A stretch of 64,000 bases of DNA from Amphibalanus amphitrite (GCF_019059575.1 NW_024882785.1:62001-126000); one strand, 5' to 3'. Positions 50,742 to 62,768 are shown, counted from the first letter of the stretch. Notes: a model not told the origin generated them from the sequence alone. A program made the numbers and translations.

Positions 50742-52070
50742 TACGATCATGGGCGATCCACACATGGCGTGGCGATTACTGCTGCGTAAAATTACTGCGT
50801 GATAAAAATTAGTGTTACAGATAGCGCCACTATAAAACTGTTGCATTTTTAGGGAGTTCCATACAGCTCCGATCCGATATATGATCTATTTTTGCTCACA
50901 AAAAGATCAGTGATTTTTTATTTTGTTTTGAATATGTACCTTACATGTACTGTAAGGTTTTATTGTATCGTGTTTAGTGTTTATTTAGATTGTCCTTTGA
51001 ATCGGTGGATTTATAGATACTCTGTTGGTCTTAAAAAACTACAATCATGCAGAACAAAGCGCTATAATAGAATTGCATTATTCCATTTTTTCTTGATGCC
51101 CCTCTGTTGTTTCAGATAGCATGGATCGCTTTATCATCTCTACACCAAGGCATTGACGCTGAAGCCAGAGCTGAAAATCTCCGGTGCTTCAGACGCCGCC
51201 TAGCAACGTTTCCACGTTGCTGTTCGTCAGAGTTGACAAATTTACCGAGTTCACTGTCGCCATGCCAACAGCTCTGATCATTTTTGACCACATTTTCCTG
51301 CTGCTGTTGTTCGTTGTAGCTCTGTTCTTTGCCGTGGTGCGGTTTAGGAGTGTTCGTATGTCTGTTGATGAACAAATAGCCTAATATGTTAGGGTAAAAT
51401 GTCCGACACAGAGCAAGGGGCTCAGGAATGTGTCTTCTATTTTAGCATTCGATGATAAAAAGGACAGTGTTTCCATTTTTGTTTATTGATAGTGCAAGAT
51501 GAGGTCATCTATAAATGTTTACGTCCTTTTCCCTTTCACCTGCATGGGCGCATGACAATTTCGTTTGACGGTGATAAAGCATCAAAAATGTTCAGCTCCT
51601 AAGCTGTAGTTGTGCTACAGTTTGTTTTGATAGAGGCCACATAAAACGAGGGTATATCATACATTTCTTATTTAGAGAATGACACGGAACATTGTTTTCA
51701 AGATACAAAACTTACGAAACAGAATGGGTGCCATTTGCTGTCAGTTAACACATATTGTTAAAACAATGTTGTAAAATATTCAATTAAACGTTATGAACTT
51801 GTCTTAATCCAAGAAGTTTTCAAGAAGATGCACATAGCAATCGTTTTTTTTTTCACATGTTACCAATTTGTTATTATCATGAGCCTTTCATTGGGCATGC
51901 GCTTAAAAGGGTGGTAATTTGCTTACATTTTCCAGCTCGTTATTCTTCGATGAAATAAAGAAAATGGTCTCACCAGGTGTCCGACGCATTGCGAGGACAA
52001 CTTATCACTCGCGCTGTTCGTTAAGGCAATTTGTTAAGCTAGTTATGCTATTTCAATAAAATATCAGAGT

Positions 52071-53151
52071 GATAATCACATGGCTGTTTTCTGTCCTTTT
52101 CTTTGTTTCTTTTTGCCACGCCGTTGGAGCGAAACTTCTATCGTCTCTGATTTCTAGTTCCAGCTCCGAATGCTTTTGGCTATGCAATTTGAGACCAAAC
52201 ACTGTGCTACGGTTTTCTTTTCGGAAGCATTTCTAGGGACACGGCTTCACTGGCGCTCATCAATCCGCTTGCTCTTTTCAACGCGACGCAAAGAATTTCA
52301 GTACTTGGTCTGGAATCAATCTTCAGGCATTTCGCAGGCTTTGTGTTGAATTTAACGGAAACTGTGCCGCATTGGAGTGAGGTGTGGCGAATACGACTCG
52401 ATGTGAACTGAAACAATGCTATGCGAGCTTGCAATATGTTTGAGCGTGTTTTCTATCATAAAAACGTATCAGTCTACTTCTCTGTTTTAGGTCAATAATT
52501 GCACCAGCAACAATCACCCTCAAAGTGCTCAAGCATCACAATTCATGTGCTCACATTAATTCAGTAATTGAATTAATGAAAGTAATTATAAAACATTTAG
52601 GAATTGAATCTTATATATTGTGATTGTTTGAAAATGAGCATCTTAACATTCTTACAACTTACTGCAAGCCTCGCAAATATCTCTTTTCAGGACTACGTTT
52701 TAAACTTAACTCGAATGGAAACAAATGTATGTACCTATAAATCGTTACATGAATAGAAATCGGAATTATCACGCATACGCCTAAATGGCTAAGCATAGTA
52801 AATGACTAAAAAAGTAAATTACTCTCTTATCACCCACAACATAATGACTCAGTAATGAGCACTGTTCAGTCAATCAAAATTGATTGTCTAGGTCAATCCC
52901 TTGCCGCTCGGCAAGCTTACCACAGTTTACCAAACCTGTCGCTAGATGGCAATGTAAGCGGACGCCTGAAGTTATGCTGTACCGCCGTGCGCAGAGCCCG
53001 ACGTCACTGGCACCGTGCCAGCAAGTCGGAAATACAAAGACCACGTTTCCATAGGCACTCGTGATCCGGGTCACCAAATTTAAATCATGTAATATTTCTC
53101 GAACTCTTCGCTACAACTTACAAGCTATAATTCAAAGTGGATTAGGTAAAT
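52071..53151. other. Non-genic stretch
   Basis: No gene is supported. It holds only copy 2 of the 44-bp repeat at 52941-52984. Confidence 0.4.
52941..52984. repeat. 44-bp dispersed repeat, copy 2
   Basis: Matches 17159-17202: GCTAGATGGC, then CGCCTGAAGTTATGCTGTAC. Confidence 0.6.
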
Positions 53152-54235
53152 AACCCTCGCGGGCCCAAGGGGGGGGGGATTTTTCGCCCCCTGGCGAATA
53201 TTTGCGATAGCTCCCGAACGCCTAGGGATAGGAAAGCAAAACTTTCATTACATTTTTTCCCATCAATTTGACATCTTCTAAATTAAAAAATTGGACCTAG
53301 CCGCATTGATGACGTCACGGGGTCGATAGACCCGTAACCAAATCTGTGAAATTCTGAGGTCCATGTGTTCCTACCCTTCACAATGTAATTTCTCGATAGG
53401 CGTTATCACAAGTGTATTCGCGGCCATTGGGGCGACGTAAGAAAAGAAGAAAACAACTGGCCCCAAGAACTTTAAATTTTCAGTTAGCATGCACCTTTTC
53501 CTGGATATGTAGAGAATTTACCATTAATTGTTAGAGAAAATTGCATTTAAAATCTTCCATTTATGCTTTCTTCATCGTTTGCAAGTATGTTCTTTTACTA
53601 AGCTAGAAACACTAATTAGAAATAGTTCCCGCATCATCAAGAACAATAGGGAAGGCTTGAAGTGAATACAATAATCTAAACGGTTTTGTAATCCATGTGA
53701 AGACACTTCTAAAATTGCCTGTAGAAATATTAAAGGCAAAAGTTCAACTTTTTCACAAGACGGATGGCTATAAACCTATTCAACGTGTGACAACTCAGCC
53801 GGTATATCGTCGCCTACAGCCCAGCTTTCCCTAGTGACCGATAGAGGCGCTGCTATCGATGTCCGCCCGTGCCGCCTAACGTACCACAAAATGTACTTGC
53901 AGTGGCTAAGGCCGGAATGGCCGGAATGATTTCTTAGGCCGGAATCTATAAGGCCGGAATGATTTCTTCAGGGGGGTGACACCGTAATGCTGTGCCATAG
54001 GCCGATGTTGTAGCCAGCTGATGAGCAGGAATGACGTCATCGGCCCATGATAGCCCTGACCAATGTGATCCAACCCATTGCGACTTAAGGTGACCTCTGT
54101 GACTTGGGCTGACCCATCGTGACCCTGGGTGACCTCTGTGACCTGACCTGACCCAGGGTGACCTGAGGTGACCTAAAGTGACCTTTGTGACCTGAAATGA
54201 CCCAGCGTGACCTAATTTGACCTTTTTATCTGGAA
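53152..54235 (+). mobile_element. Partial TTAA-type element with a dense TGACC array
   Basis: The left end ATAACCCTCGCGGGCCCAAG is followed by a G-run/ATTTTTCG/C-run block at 53170-53193 and by GCGATAGCTCC, as in type F. At about 54083-54230 there are more than a dozen GTGACC/TGACCT words (reverse AGGTCA) in 150 bp. No right end was found, so it is truncated or its parts are unrelated. AGGCCGGAATGATTTCTT-like tandem words lie near 53908-53970. Confidence 0.45.
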
Positions 54236-54414
54236 TTCACCCATTTGGACCCCTTCGTTCAGCTTTTCGCGTAAGTACAAGACTTCTGAACTGGTTATTA
54301 TCGCGTAAATGCCTTATTCGTGATAGCACCGTGTAGCAAGCGGTTCACCTAGTGTGAACGCGGTCACGGCTTTCAGCAAGCTGGCACGCGGAGCCCGGAG
54401 GTCTTAGCTCCGCG

Positions 54415-54890
54415 TTGCCGGAGCTGAGCGCCAGCTGGACGACACGCGGCAGGAATGTATACGGTCACTGGCTGGTCTTCATGTCAGCGAATGCCGAATG
54501 GCATGGCCAGCTCAAGCACAGGCCGCTGACTTCAGGCGGCCAGCTGCGCCTGCAAGCTGTCTGCCATCAAGCCGGTGGCGGCGGCGTGGCCAGCGTGCCG
54601 AGCAGCTGCACCGCGCGACACCGCAGCCGGCAGCGGCCCCATCTCCGACTAGCACCGGCCTCGCCGAGCGCCGCCCCGGCGTCAGCTACTACTGGTTCAG
54701 GTCGGGCACCATGGCCGCAGTGGCTCGGCGCAGTCGGCCCAGAGCGCGGCCAGCTCGGCCAGCACCGGCAGCGACAAGTCCAGAGCGTCCGTGGCACGGC
54801 TGACCAGCGGCAGGTGGATGCAAGTCCCCGCCGAAATTTGGTTGCATCGAAATTCGCCACGACATTCAGTTCCTAGGGCCATAGCGTTTC
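54415..54890 (-). pseudogene. GC-rich coding-like island, unknown
   Basis: The minus strand around 54882-54697 reads a smooth Leu-rich stretch (SRATDALDLSLPVLAELAAL) ending in a stop. Other frames continue as Ala/Arg-rich sequence without a domain. It may be decayed coding DNA; the long plus-strand frame here is Arg/Pro/Ala low complexity. Not recognised. Confidence 0.2.
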
Positions 54891-55777
54891 CATGCTAAAT
54901 GCTCTGACTTTGTGAAGCGATATTTCCAACGCTTTTACTTTTTTGTATATGGGCTGCACCTTACCCCATCAGCCCCGCGTTGAGGCAGAACCCACCGGCC
55001 AGGCTCCATCTGCCTCTCCCGCACTAACAGAATCACTTAATCAGCCTAACATAATCAGAATCGCCGATCAGTTCCGGCCGGTACAGCCTGTTGGTCTCTG
55101 AGCCGATGGCACCGGAGCCGCAGCGGTTAGTCAAAGCTTAGCAGGTGCTCCAGAGCCCCGTCAAACGACTGAGGAGGCACCTAGCAGCAGCACAGTGCCG
55201 TCGACCGTTCCCGAGCCGATAACCAAAACTACATTGAGTTCCACACAGTCACTGTGTCCGCCGTCGATGAACAGTTGCCCCCTCCCCCTCCCCAACTCCA
55301 AGCTGGATCCGCGCTTGAACTCAGTAGTTGACAGTATTTTGTTGACAGTATTTTTGGTTCTAACTTCTATGCTGTCTAGCCACGAATGTGCATTGTGCAT
55401 AGCTTGGCATTTATATCAACCTATGACATGCTAATGATCGTGTACAAAACAGCTGGTTTTGTGTTTTGGTCACCTAGTTTCTGTCTACCCGTTTGCTACG
55501 GGCGGGCTTACGGCTTAGGTACAATTTGCTGCAATTTGGCTGCAATTTTTTGCTGTTGAAAGGTTGCAAGGATATTGAGTCAAACGGTTAAGAGGCCGCT
55601 GAACGTTTATTGCATTCCAGTTGGATAAAATCGATCACGAAACAATTGACGCAAACCCCATTCAGTTTCGCTGCCGTGGGTGGGCGGAGTCGGCGGAGAA
55701 TGGGCCGATGACGTCATCCTCCCGCCGGCCGTGATTCGCCCCGATTGGCCGATGTCCATACCTGGTTAGAGGGCCTT
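54891..55777. other. Non-genic stretch
   Basis: Nothing recognised apart from a GATGACGTCATC palindrome near 55707. Confidence 0.4.
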
Positions 55778-55881
55778 GGATTTCTTGAGGACCTCGGTCG
55801 TTGTTTGATTTTCCGGATTTTCCACCCTCGGCCTTCGGCCTCGGACGGAATATCAACAACGACCTCTGTCCTCAAGAAATC
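55778..55881. repeat. Short palindromic element
   Basis: TTTCTTGAGGAC, then TCGTTGTT at the left and the mirrored AACAACGA, then GTCCTCAAGAAA at the right, around a GGCCTTCGGCC centre. About 104 bp; MITE-like hairpin. Confidence 0.65.
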
Positions 55882-55956
55882 ATTTACCAGCCCCGTGTGG
55901 TATTTCATATTCCCATTATTTTCCATCAGAATTTACCAAATATTTCAATTTTGGGG

Positions 55957-56102
55957 TAGAGTAATAGCAAATAGAATTTCGGTCAAATTTCGGTCAAATT
56001 TTGGCTTGGGATGTTATCGGTCGGTATTCGGTCGGAAATTTTCCCCAAATTTTGGCTTCGGTCGGTATCGGTCAGACATTTTTTGGAAAATGACACCACT
56101 AG
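55957..56102. repeat. TTTCGGTC word repeat with a hAT-MITE-like right end
   Basis: Words of AATTTCGGTCAAATTT and CGGTCGGTAT end in AAAATGACACCACTA at 56102. This is the same terminus (TAGTGGTGTCA complement) as the 22080 element. The left end and target duplication are not seen. Confidence 0.45.
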
Positions 56103-57857
56103 TCCTGACACTGTCAACAGACACACAAGTGTAGTCATGTCCAGCCTCCCCCGTATCGAGTCCAGAGTCAGACCCATCTGCTCGTCTTCCCCTGCCTACG
56201 TCCTTTCGACTCGATCCCCCTATCGTCGGCGTCGGCGACCGGTTCTTCTGATCCGCTAACGACATCCGCAGCGGGTGCCGAGAGTGCCGAGAGTGCTCCA
56301 GACATCGTTTGTCACTGACCTGACCCGCCCCCACCGCCGACCGCCACCGGCGCCACCGCCACCGCCGCGCCGGCGACCGATGCCGCTGCTGCCGCCCCCC
56401 CCCCCCCCTACCGCTGCCGCGGCCGATCGCTAATGCACCGTCGCCGCTACTACCACTGGTGCTAGCCGCTGCCGTCATCGCCACTGTCATGGATACCGAC
56501 GCAGCCACTGACCATTGTCCAACGTGCAGTGCCCAGTTGATAAAGTTCCTCTCTCTCTGAGCGGCGTCACCGTCCAGGTTTTACGCTCCCTCACTCTTTG
56601 CTCCATTGACCTTCATCCTATCCAACACCTCTGTTGGTACGTTTTAGCCATCGTGTGACGCAACCTATGACGTCATGGGTCATTGACGTAACCGTTCCTG
56701 AAAATGTTGCTGATTTTATAGCATTCGAGTGGAATCAAAAGACATATATGCCAACTGTCGGCATTCCACATCTAAGGCGCTCCTAGCAACCGCGATAAAA
56801 CCGTCAGGGGTGACACCAACCCCCTCCTTCGGCGAGGGAGGGCTGAAACAATTACTTATATAAATTAACCATCATTTTCATTACGCATGCATCATGCAAT
56901 AGATAACTGTATTACTGATATTGAGCAGTACCTATATGATCGTATTGGTGCCTAATGGCGAGGTAAAAAATGTTGTCATGGGCAGCACAGACAAAACGGT
57001 TGCGTTTCCTCCAATTAACCGACGCCCATCATAGTCAAATGGCAAGTCTGTCCCGGTGGGACAGGCATATTACATACATCGACCCTGGTCGCTAGTCAGC
57101 GACCCTGCGCAGCTCCACGCACATGTCAATAATGTTTAGTAGAACGCTATGGTGCCGGTGAATGTCCGTCACAGGAATGAATAGTAGGTAATAGGTATGT
57201 AGTGAACGACATTCGGCAAGAAACGACGAGCTGCTGGAAAATGCACCCTCCCATTCAGCTTCAGAAAGGGTGTAACGTTTTGGCTCTGGATGGAAATTTA
57301 TTTTTGTTATAGGTATTGATCTTCAAAGAGACTAGAAAGATTCATGAGGATGCGTATCAAAAAGGATATAATCAAGACAGGCAAAAAGACCAAAAAGTTT
57401 CCTCCAGTGAGCAAGCCATCGATCAAGCAGACTGTGGAAACTTCGGGGTCAATTTATGTCGAATGCGTCATTCGTCTCTGCCACGTCTCTTATTGCCCAT
57501 CCACCAGGGGTAGGGGAGGTGTGGCCAGTAGGGATGGCACGTGCACTGAGAATGCCATTAGCCTGCCTGAGGTCGCTGGGTGACCCTCTGACCATTCACA
57601 CCTCTCCTCACCCGCCCTCAGTCCTCGCCCTCTCCCCACCCTGCTGGCTCCTAAACACTGCCTTGAACCAGTGCGACTAGGGCTGCTACGTTTCTCGTTT
57701 CCATATTTTTTACACTGCACTGCAGCTGATGGTACAGCAAAATACAATTGTTGATGATAAAGATAACGTCAGCCCCTCAAAAAGTCAATACAGCAATACA
57801 GGATGGTTAATTTGCGAACAAGGCCTATCTTATAATATTTGATTGTAATGTATGTGT
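56103..57857. other. Non-genic stretch with a decayed TTAA-type end
   Basis: Low-complexity CCG-rich DNA at 56320-56420. Near 56590-56850, GACGTCATGGGTCATTGACGTAA, GCTCCTAGCAACCGCGATAA and a CCCC/GGGG end resemble the interior and end of types F and 53152, without TTAA. No gene is supported. Confidence 0.35.
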
Positions 57858-57859
57858 TA

Positions 57860-59141
57860 CAGGGAGTTTGAGAAATCCGTGCGTTTGCAAACTCCCTAGG
57901 GAGTTTGCAAACTCCCTGACCCATCAGTGAGTTTGCAAACTCACTAGGCAGTTTACAAATTCACTAGGGAGTTTGCAAACTCACTGACCGGTCAGGGAGT
58001 TTGAGAAATTCCAGAGCGATTGGGCCAAATAAAAACAAGTGTGCAGCATATGGGTGGCATACGTGCCGCCCGTGATGTTAAAACAAAGGCGGCTAGTTGT
58101 AGGGTCTCGCACGCTGACAAAAAGCTTATAGATCATATGCACACCATAAATACCTTTTTATTTTTAACTGCTCAGTGATCTATCCAAGCATGTACCGCCT
58201 TATTTAGTCATACAATTATTTAGTCCACGTCCCAATTAGATCCGTTCCAAACTTCCAATCAAGTGTGGCTATTCCAGAATCAGGCTCAATTTATTAAAGT
58301 AGAAACAGTTCACTGTTGGTCACTTATGCTAAAGTACCTACAGGCACACGCACCAATTCACGCCCATTCCCACTCCACTATATAGACGTGTCATCGAGAG
58401 CCGGCGCTGCTGGCAGCCAGCCCAGCTGCGACTGGCGCACGCTGCTTGTTTGTTTTTGTTTTGTTGGGTTGGGCCCTTTCGGTCTGACAAGACCATTTCA
58501 GAGCCGGACGAATGACAGGAATTAGAGGGGGAGACATTGGTCTGGGCAGGCACCCTAGTGAGTCGCCAGGACTGAGCCCGTCCGAATGGACAGGCCGACC
58601 AGCCCCCCCCCCCCCCCAAGCACTCTCTGCACCCGTCTACGGAGTGCACTCCCTCGGGAGTAGCGGTGCCGCTCCAAGGGAGCAGCCCGCATGAGATAAA
58701 GGTGCCTGTCCAGCCCGGAGTGGGGGTTGCGGCATGGAGAAGGACTTCAGTATCCTGATTCCTGAGGATGGAAACGACGGAACGGAGGAGCACGTTGCTC
58801 CGAACCTCTCCTTTACATAGCCGCGAGAGAAGCTTTTTTTCGGTAAAACAATTAAGGATCTGTAAGCTTTTTGTCAGCGTGCGACGGTTATATAGGCCGT
58901 ACCACTAGTCGCCTTTGTTTCAACATCACGGACGGCACGTATGCCACCCTCATCTTACAGACTTGATTTTATTTGGCCCAATCGCTGTGGAATTTCTCAA
59001 ACTCCCTGACCGGTCAGTGAGTTTGCAAACTCCCTAGTGAATTTGTAAACTCCCTAGTGAGTTTGCAAACTCACTGATGGGTCAGGGAGTTTGCAAACTC
59101 CCTAAGGAGTTTGCAAAATCACGGATTTCTCAAACTCCCTG
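57860..59141. mobile_element. TA-flanked element with about 270-bp inverted repeats built of palindromes
   Basis: It starts CAGGGAGTTTGAGAAATCCG at 57860 and ends with the complement at 59141, with TA on both sides (57858-57859 and 59142-59143). The outer 165 bp of each arm is a tandem array of the palindrome GGGAGTTTGCAAACTCCC and variants, separated by TGACCGGTCA or TGACCCATCA. The arms then continue as unique sequence (CGATTGGGCCAAATAAAA, then CATACGTGCCG(C/T)CCGTGATG, then CGCACGCTGACAAAAAGCTT) to about 58131 and 58868. The centre (58140-58860) has no recognised coding sequence. The Tc1/mariner-like TA site is tentative. Confidence 0.85.
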
Positions 59142-59364
59142 TAACATATGCATTGATTGTCTCATTATTCATTCCTTCCGTCGCATGAACGACTACCCAC
59201 CACATCTCTTCTTGAAATAGCACATGAAAAACATTGCTATTTGAGGAAAAAACATAAATGTAGGTATGGCAGCCTGAATAAAAAAAAACACTCCAAATTA
59301 CATTTCTAGCCGAGGCAATGAGAGTATCATCGGCGCAATGCGACTACGAGTGATTTTGTAACGA

Positions 59365-59500
59365 AGAGGGTATGAGAGAGAGCGGCGGAGGAAAGATAGA
59401 GGGAGGGAGAGAGGGAGGGAGAGAGGCAAGGGGAGAGGGAAGGGAGATAGGGAAGGGGTAGAGAGCGGCGGAGGAAAGGGAGAGTGGGAGGGAGAGGCAC
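59365..59500. repeat. GA/GGGA purine-rich low-complexity tract
   Basis: Words of GAGGGAGGGAGAG alternate over about 135 bp. Frames through it are artefacts. Confidence 0.8.
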
Positions 59501-59584
59501 CGATGCGGAGCTGTGCTCAGTGGGGCAGAAAAGAGGATCGCTTCGGTCGCCGTGCTAGCCGGAAGGGAATGGCGTTGTAATGGA

Positions 59585-59640
59585 TGACGTAATGGATGAC
59601 GTAATGGATGACGTAATTCGTGACGTAATGAGTGACGTAA
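59585..59640. promoter_or_regulatory. Five TGACGTAA (CRE-like) sites at exact 12-bp spacing
   Basis: TGACGTAA occurs at 59585, 59597, 59609, 59621 and 59633. The intervening four bases vary (TGGA, TGGA, TTCG, TGAG). TGACGTAA is a known binding word of CREB/ATF and PAR-bZIP factors. Whether this is a regulatory array or a small tandem repeat is open; no gene start is recognised beside it. Confidence 0.5.
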
Positions 59641-60137
59641 AGTTGTTGAGGACTGATAATTCATGGTGGCTGTGTTTGAGCTAGTTTCATGAATTCAGAT
59701 ATGCTAAGAAATAATAGTTTCTTTTATTATACCTCACCCTGCATTGTTATGCTAGGTCATTCATTGTTGTTCTTCAGTGAGACTGAATTGTCCCTCTGAA
59801 AGCAAAAAAAAAAAAAAACGGCTCTGGCTTCTTCGGTTGAGTTAATAATAAAACATTTCGTGTGCCCAGTGCAGTGTGTACGTATTCGGTTACAGATGAC
59901 AGACTATAATACACATTTGTTTTGTTTTTAAATTTATCTTAAAACACGTTTTCTGTTAAAAACTGCGAGCATAATTGCTCGCCAGCACACATCCATTATC
60001 AGATTTTCTGATAAGCATATAATGCTAGGTACTCGCCATGGCTTTGTAACAAAACTTGCAGTGGATCTGCTATTTTACATTCAATCATATTTCCATAGAA
60101 AACAGACAAAAACACAGTCATCATGCCCATCTTGCAT
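59641..60137. other. Non-genic stretch; possible 3' continuation of the protease-like fragment
   Basis: If the type F element at 60138-61178 is removed at its TTAA, the minus-strand frame of the protease-like exon continues in frame from 60138 to a stop at 59999 (for example MGMMTVFLSVFYGN). That continuation has no family similarity I recognise, so it may be untranslated. Confidence 0.3.
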
Positions 60138-61178
60138 TTAACCCTCGCCGGCCGAGGGGGGGGGGCGGGTGCCGCCCCCCCCATAGGGTTTTTTCGCGAT
60201 AGCTCCGAACACGCTGGCGATAGAGAGCTGAAACTTGGCATACCTGACCTTTGATCCAAGCCCGATCTTTTGACACCAACCGCATTTTTGGGTCAGGTCA
60301 GGTCACTGACCTATGACGTCATAAGTGAACCTCTGCACGGTGTTCAGATGTCGCAGCTTCGCAACGCCCTCACTGCCAGAGGAGATGTCACAGGGAAATG
60401 AAACTTGCAGGATCTAGTATCCATTATGAGTCCCACAACTTGTATATCTCGGATTTTTCCTAAAGGTCATATGAGGTCAGGTCATTTTCGTGACCTCACC
60501 ATTATAAGTCAATGGGGAAAAATGAAAACTGCTATTCTGGCGCCGGGAACGATCTCCAACTATCTCAAGCACACAGAATCGTGATTTGATGCACTCCTTG
60601 CAAGGTTAGATGCGTCACTTTTGCAATGTTGACCTTGCGTGACGTCACTTATGACGTCATCAAGGTCAAATTAGTTTTTCGTCAATAACTCTTGATCAAA
60701 TTGAGCTAGCGAGTCGGGAAAGGCACCAATGGACTCAGGAAGGCCTGCCGAATCGAATGATATGCGACATGACCTCTTTCGACCAACTTCGTGACCTGGG
60801 GGTGCTGACCTGACCTTGACCTGAGGTCAACACCCCAAGTTGACCTGACCCGGACAAAAAGTATATCATTCGACGCGCCTGAGCGAGGCGAACACGATGC
60901 TGCCAAAATCGGCGCTCTGCGGCCGTTTTTTGCGAAGTTATTCACCAAAAACTGAACCGTACCCTGGAGCACTTGACCTGACCTCAGAGGTCACCGGTTG
61001 ACCTAGGACCTTAAAATCGGGTACCAATCTCTGCGTCTCGTAACGGCGCACACGCTCGTTTTTTCCGCGACGCGCTAGCTCTACCAGGGGCGAAACGGCG
61101 AGGGGGGGGGGTCGTACCCGCCCCCCCCCCCCTCGGCCGGCGCGTATGTAGAAAACCAATAGGTCCGGCGAGGGTTAA
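60138..61178. mobile_element. TTAA element type F (complete)
   Basis: TTAA 60138-60141 and 61175-61178, ends TTAACCCTCGCCGG. A G-run/CGGGTGCCG/C-run hairpin lies at about 60156-60182 and a G-run/TCGTACCCG/C-run at 61099-61132. Reverse TCAAGGTCA lies at 60811-60819, with many AGGTCA/TGACCT sites at 60290-60325, 60465-60510, 60630-60670, 60765-60850 and 60973-61010. It is inserted into the C-terminal end of a protease-like reading frame. Confidence 0.88.
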
Positions 61179-61320
61179 CCCTTCCGTAGCGGTAGAGCAG
61201 CATGTATGCCCGCGCCCTCAGCACCCTGTCCAAAGCCATTTCGGTGACGCGAGTGTCGCTCACATAAAGCCACCGGCCTGTTTCTGGGTCGATGTCGTTT
61301 TCGAGCTCAATATCACAGTC
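61175..61320 (-). pseudogene. C-terminal exon fragment of a ubiquitin-specific protease-like gene
   Basis: The minus strand reads ENDIDPETGRWLYVSDTRVT, then a short linker and VLRARAYMLLYRYGR. This matches the end of USP-type (peptidase C19) catalytic domains, where a W.(x)VSD segment and a VL..(Q/A)AY.L.Y.R segment close the fold. The wording is nearest to USP30-like proteins. A stop (TAA at about 61324) lies just upstream and could be intronic. The catalytic Cys and His boxes are not in the window. The frame runs into the type F element after Arg-Val at the TTAA (GTTAAC), which would add a foreign tail ending at 61081. This could be the last exon of a gene lying beyond 61320, or an isolated pseudo-exon; no other exon is recognised up to 64000. 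Confidence 0.45.
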
Positions 61321-61324
61321 GCCT

Positions 61325-62768
61325 TACTGGGGCTGGCCCAGAGCGAGTGAATTGTTTGTAAGAAACGCTAACGCTTCATTATGAGGACAACAATGGAGTA
61401 AAAAAGGAACATAAACAACAATGGAGTCACTGAGCGGACACATTACAGGCAAACCAATGGTTATAGTTAGGTTATGTGGCTATATGGAGCTGTGAGCATT
61501 GTGCATTGTGCAATGTGCATGTTATGCACACACCATAATAGCAATCTTATACAAAGCTTCCTTGCACAAGTTGGCCCGTACGTGTCGTGCTTACTGCTTC
61601 TTAAGCAGCATATTCAGAATTGTTTGAGTAGTTCATTTGCTTTGGGAATCAGCTGCCTTTGCATTGCAGAGCGGTATGATAGCAGCGACGACAACAAAAC
61701 AAGACGTTAGAGCTCCTGCAAACGTCCTTAAACGGTTTAGTTATGACACTTAACAGCAATTCATATTGATGAACTTGGTACATACAAGTTCCTCCTGTCA
61801 GTGTAGCTTGTTCATGCTCGTATATACATAGAGTACTTCAGCGTATACAGGCGACCAACATTAATTTGTTGGCACCAAGAAGGTCAATTATTGCTGCTGT
61901 TTGTTGGTTACTTTTGATATGAGTTGATATTCCGGGTACGACGCTGCCAATTTGTAGATCGCACCTTATAATGCACCTCTTACTTTTCTTTTGCATTCCT
62001 CCGCACCGTGTCACAGAAATTCACATATACAGTATAGCTTCACATGTATAGCTAGCTTAGAAATCGTTATGTATGCCTTTGCTGTAATAAGTTCTGGCTC
62101 CACCCCGATTGCTATAGCTGCCTTTGCCATACGTTGCCCTGGCTTCAGTTTCCTTCGTTCCCAGTGCCCGCCACTGACAGGCTTACCTACTGCGATAGCC
62201 GACAATCAATCAAAGAAATGGCACCGGCATTCAGCTACATATATTTAAGCTTCTACTTTATTGAGGCTACCTCCCAGCCCAGCCAGCATATATTTCTACC
62301 TGTAATCACAGTGCATATTACACCTGTGGATTCCCGTCTCTTTGTTCGCCTGAAATCACGCAGTCCACTCGTGATCACACCGTGGTGAACATGCAGTTGA
62401 ATCACAGTCGTGTGCTGATCAAACCGTGGCTATCACGCTGCCATATCGTGGATCCGTGACCGAAGCCATTCGCGTTTTGATACAGTGAAGGTGCTGTATT
62501 TCGGTATCAGCTCAGACGTGACTAAGCGGTAAACACGTTGGAATGTCAGTCGCGAAAGGCAAAATGTAGCCGACGTTATGCTCATTTTTCAAAAACCGTA
62601 TAAGGATGATGCATGGAAGTGGTCGAAATCAATCACCTGAAAGTTGTAATTAGGTAGGAGCCTGTATGCGTCATCATTTTTTCCATGTAGTAGTTTGAAG
62701 TTCTCTTAGCTGTGTATAACTCGAACTTCTGAAAGAGCTGTTTCCGCAAGGAAGAGGATTATGGAAAT
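61325..62768. other. Non-genic stretch
   Basis: Open frames are short and without domains. Nothing is recognised, although introns of the protease-like gene could lie here. Confidence 0.35.

Larger units (their letters stand above)
49740..52070 (+). other. Possible spliced transcript of unknown nature
   Basis: GC-rich sequence after a pyrimidine tract runs to a donor ATG|GTGAGT near 50186. Acceptors TTTATTGCAG (to 50350) and TGTTGTTTCAG (to 51117) follow. AATAAA occurs near 51954 and 52056. The last part includes a 66-codon frame (51184-51384) with one hydrophobic helix (TALIIFDHIFLLLLFVVALF). No family is recognised and no long coding sequence links the pieces, so this may be a non-coding RNA or nothing. 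Confidence 0.25.

Noticed and set aside
54415-54876. A 153-codon plus-strand gene
   Set aside because: Arg/Pro/Ala/Gln low-complexity frame in a GC-rich island with no domain. The minus strand looks slightly more coding-like but is also unsupported.
57860-58020. A CRISPR-like repeat array
   Set aside because: The units are palindromes in both inverted arms of one element, with no constant-length unique spacers, and the DNA is animal.
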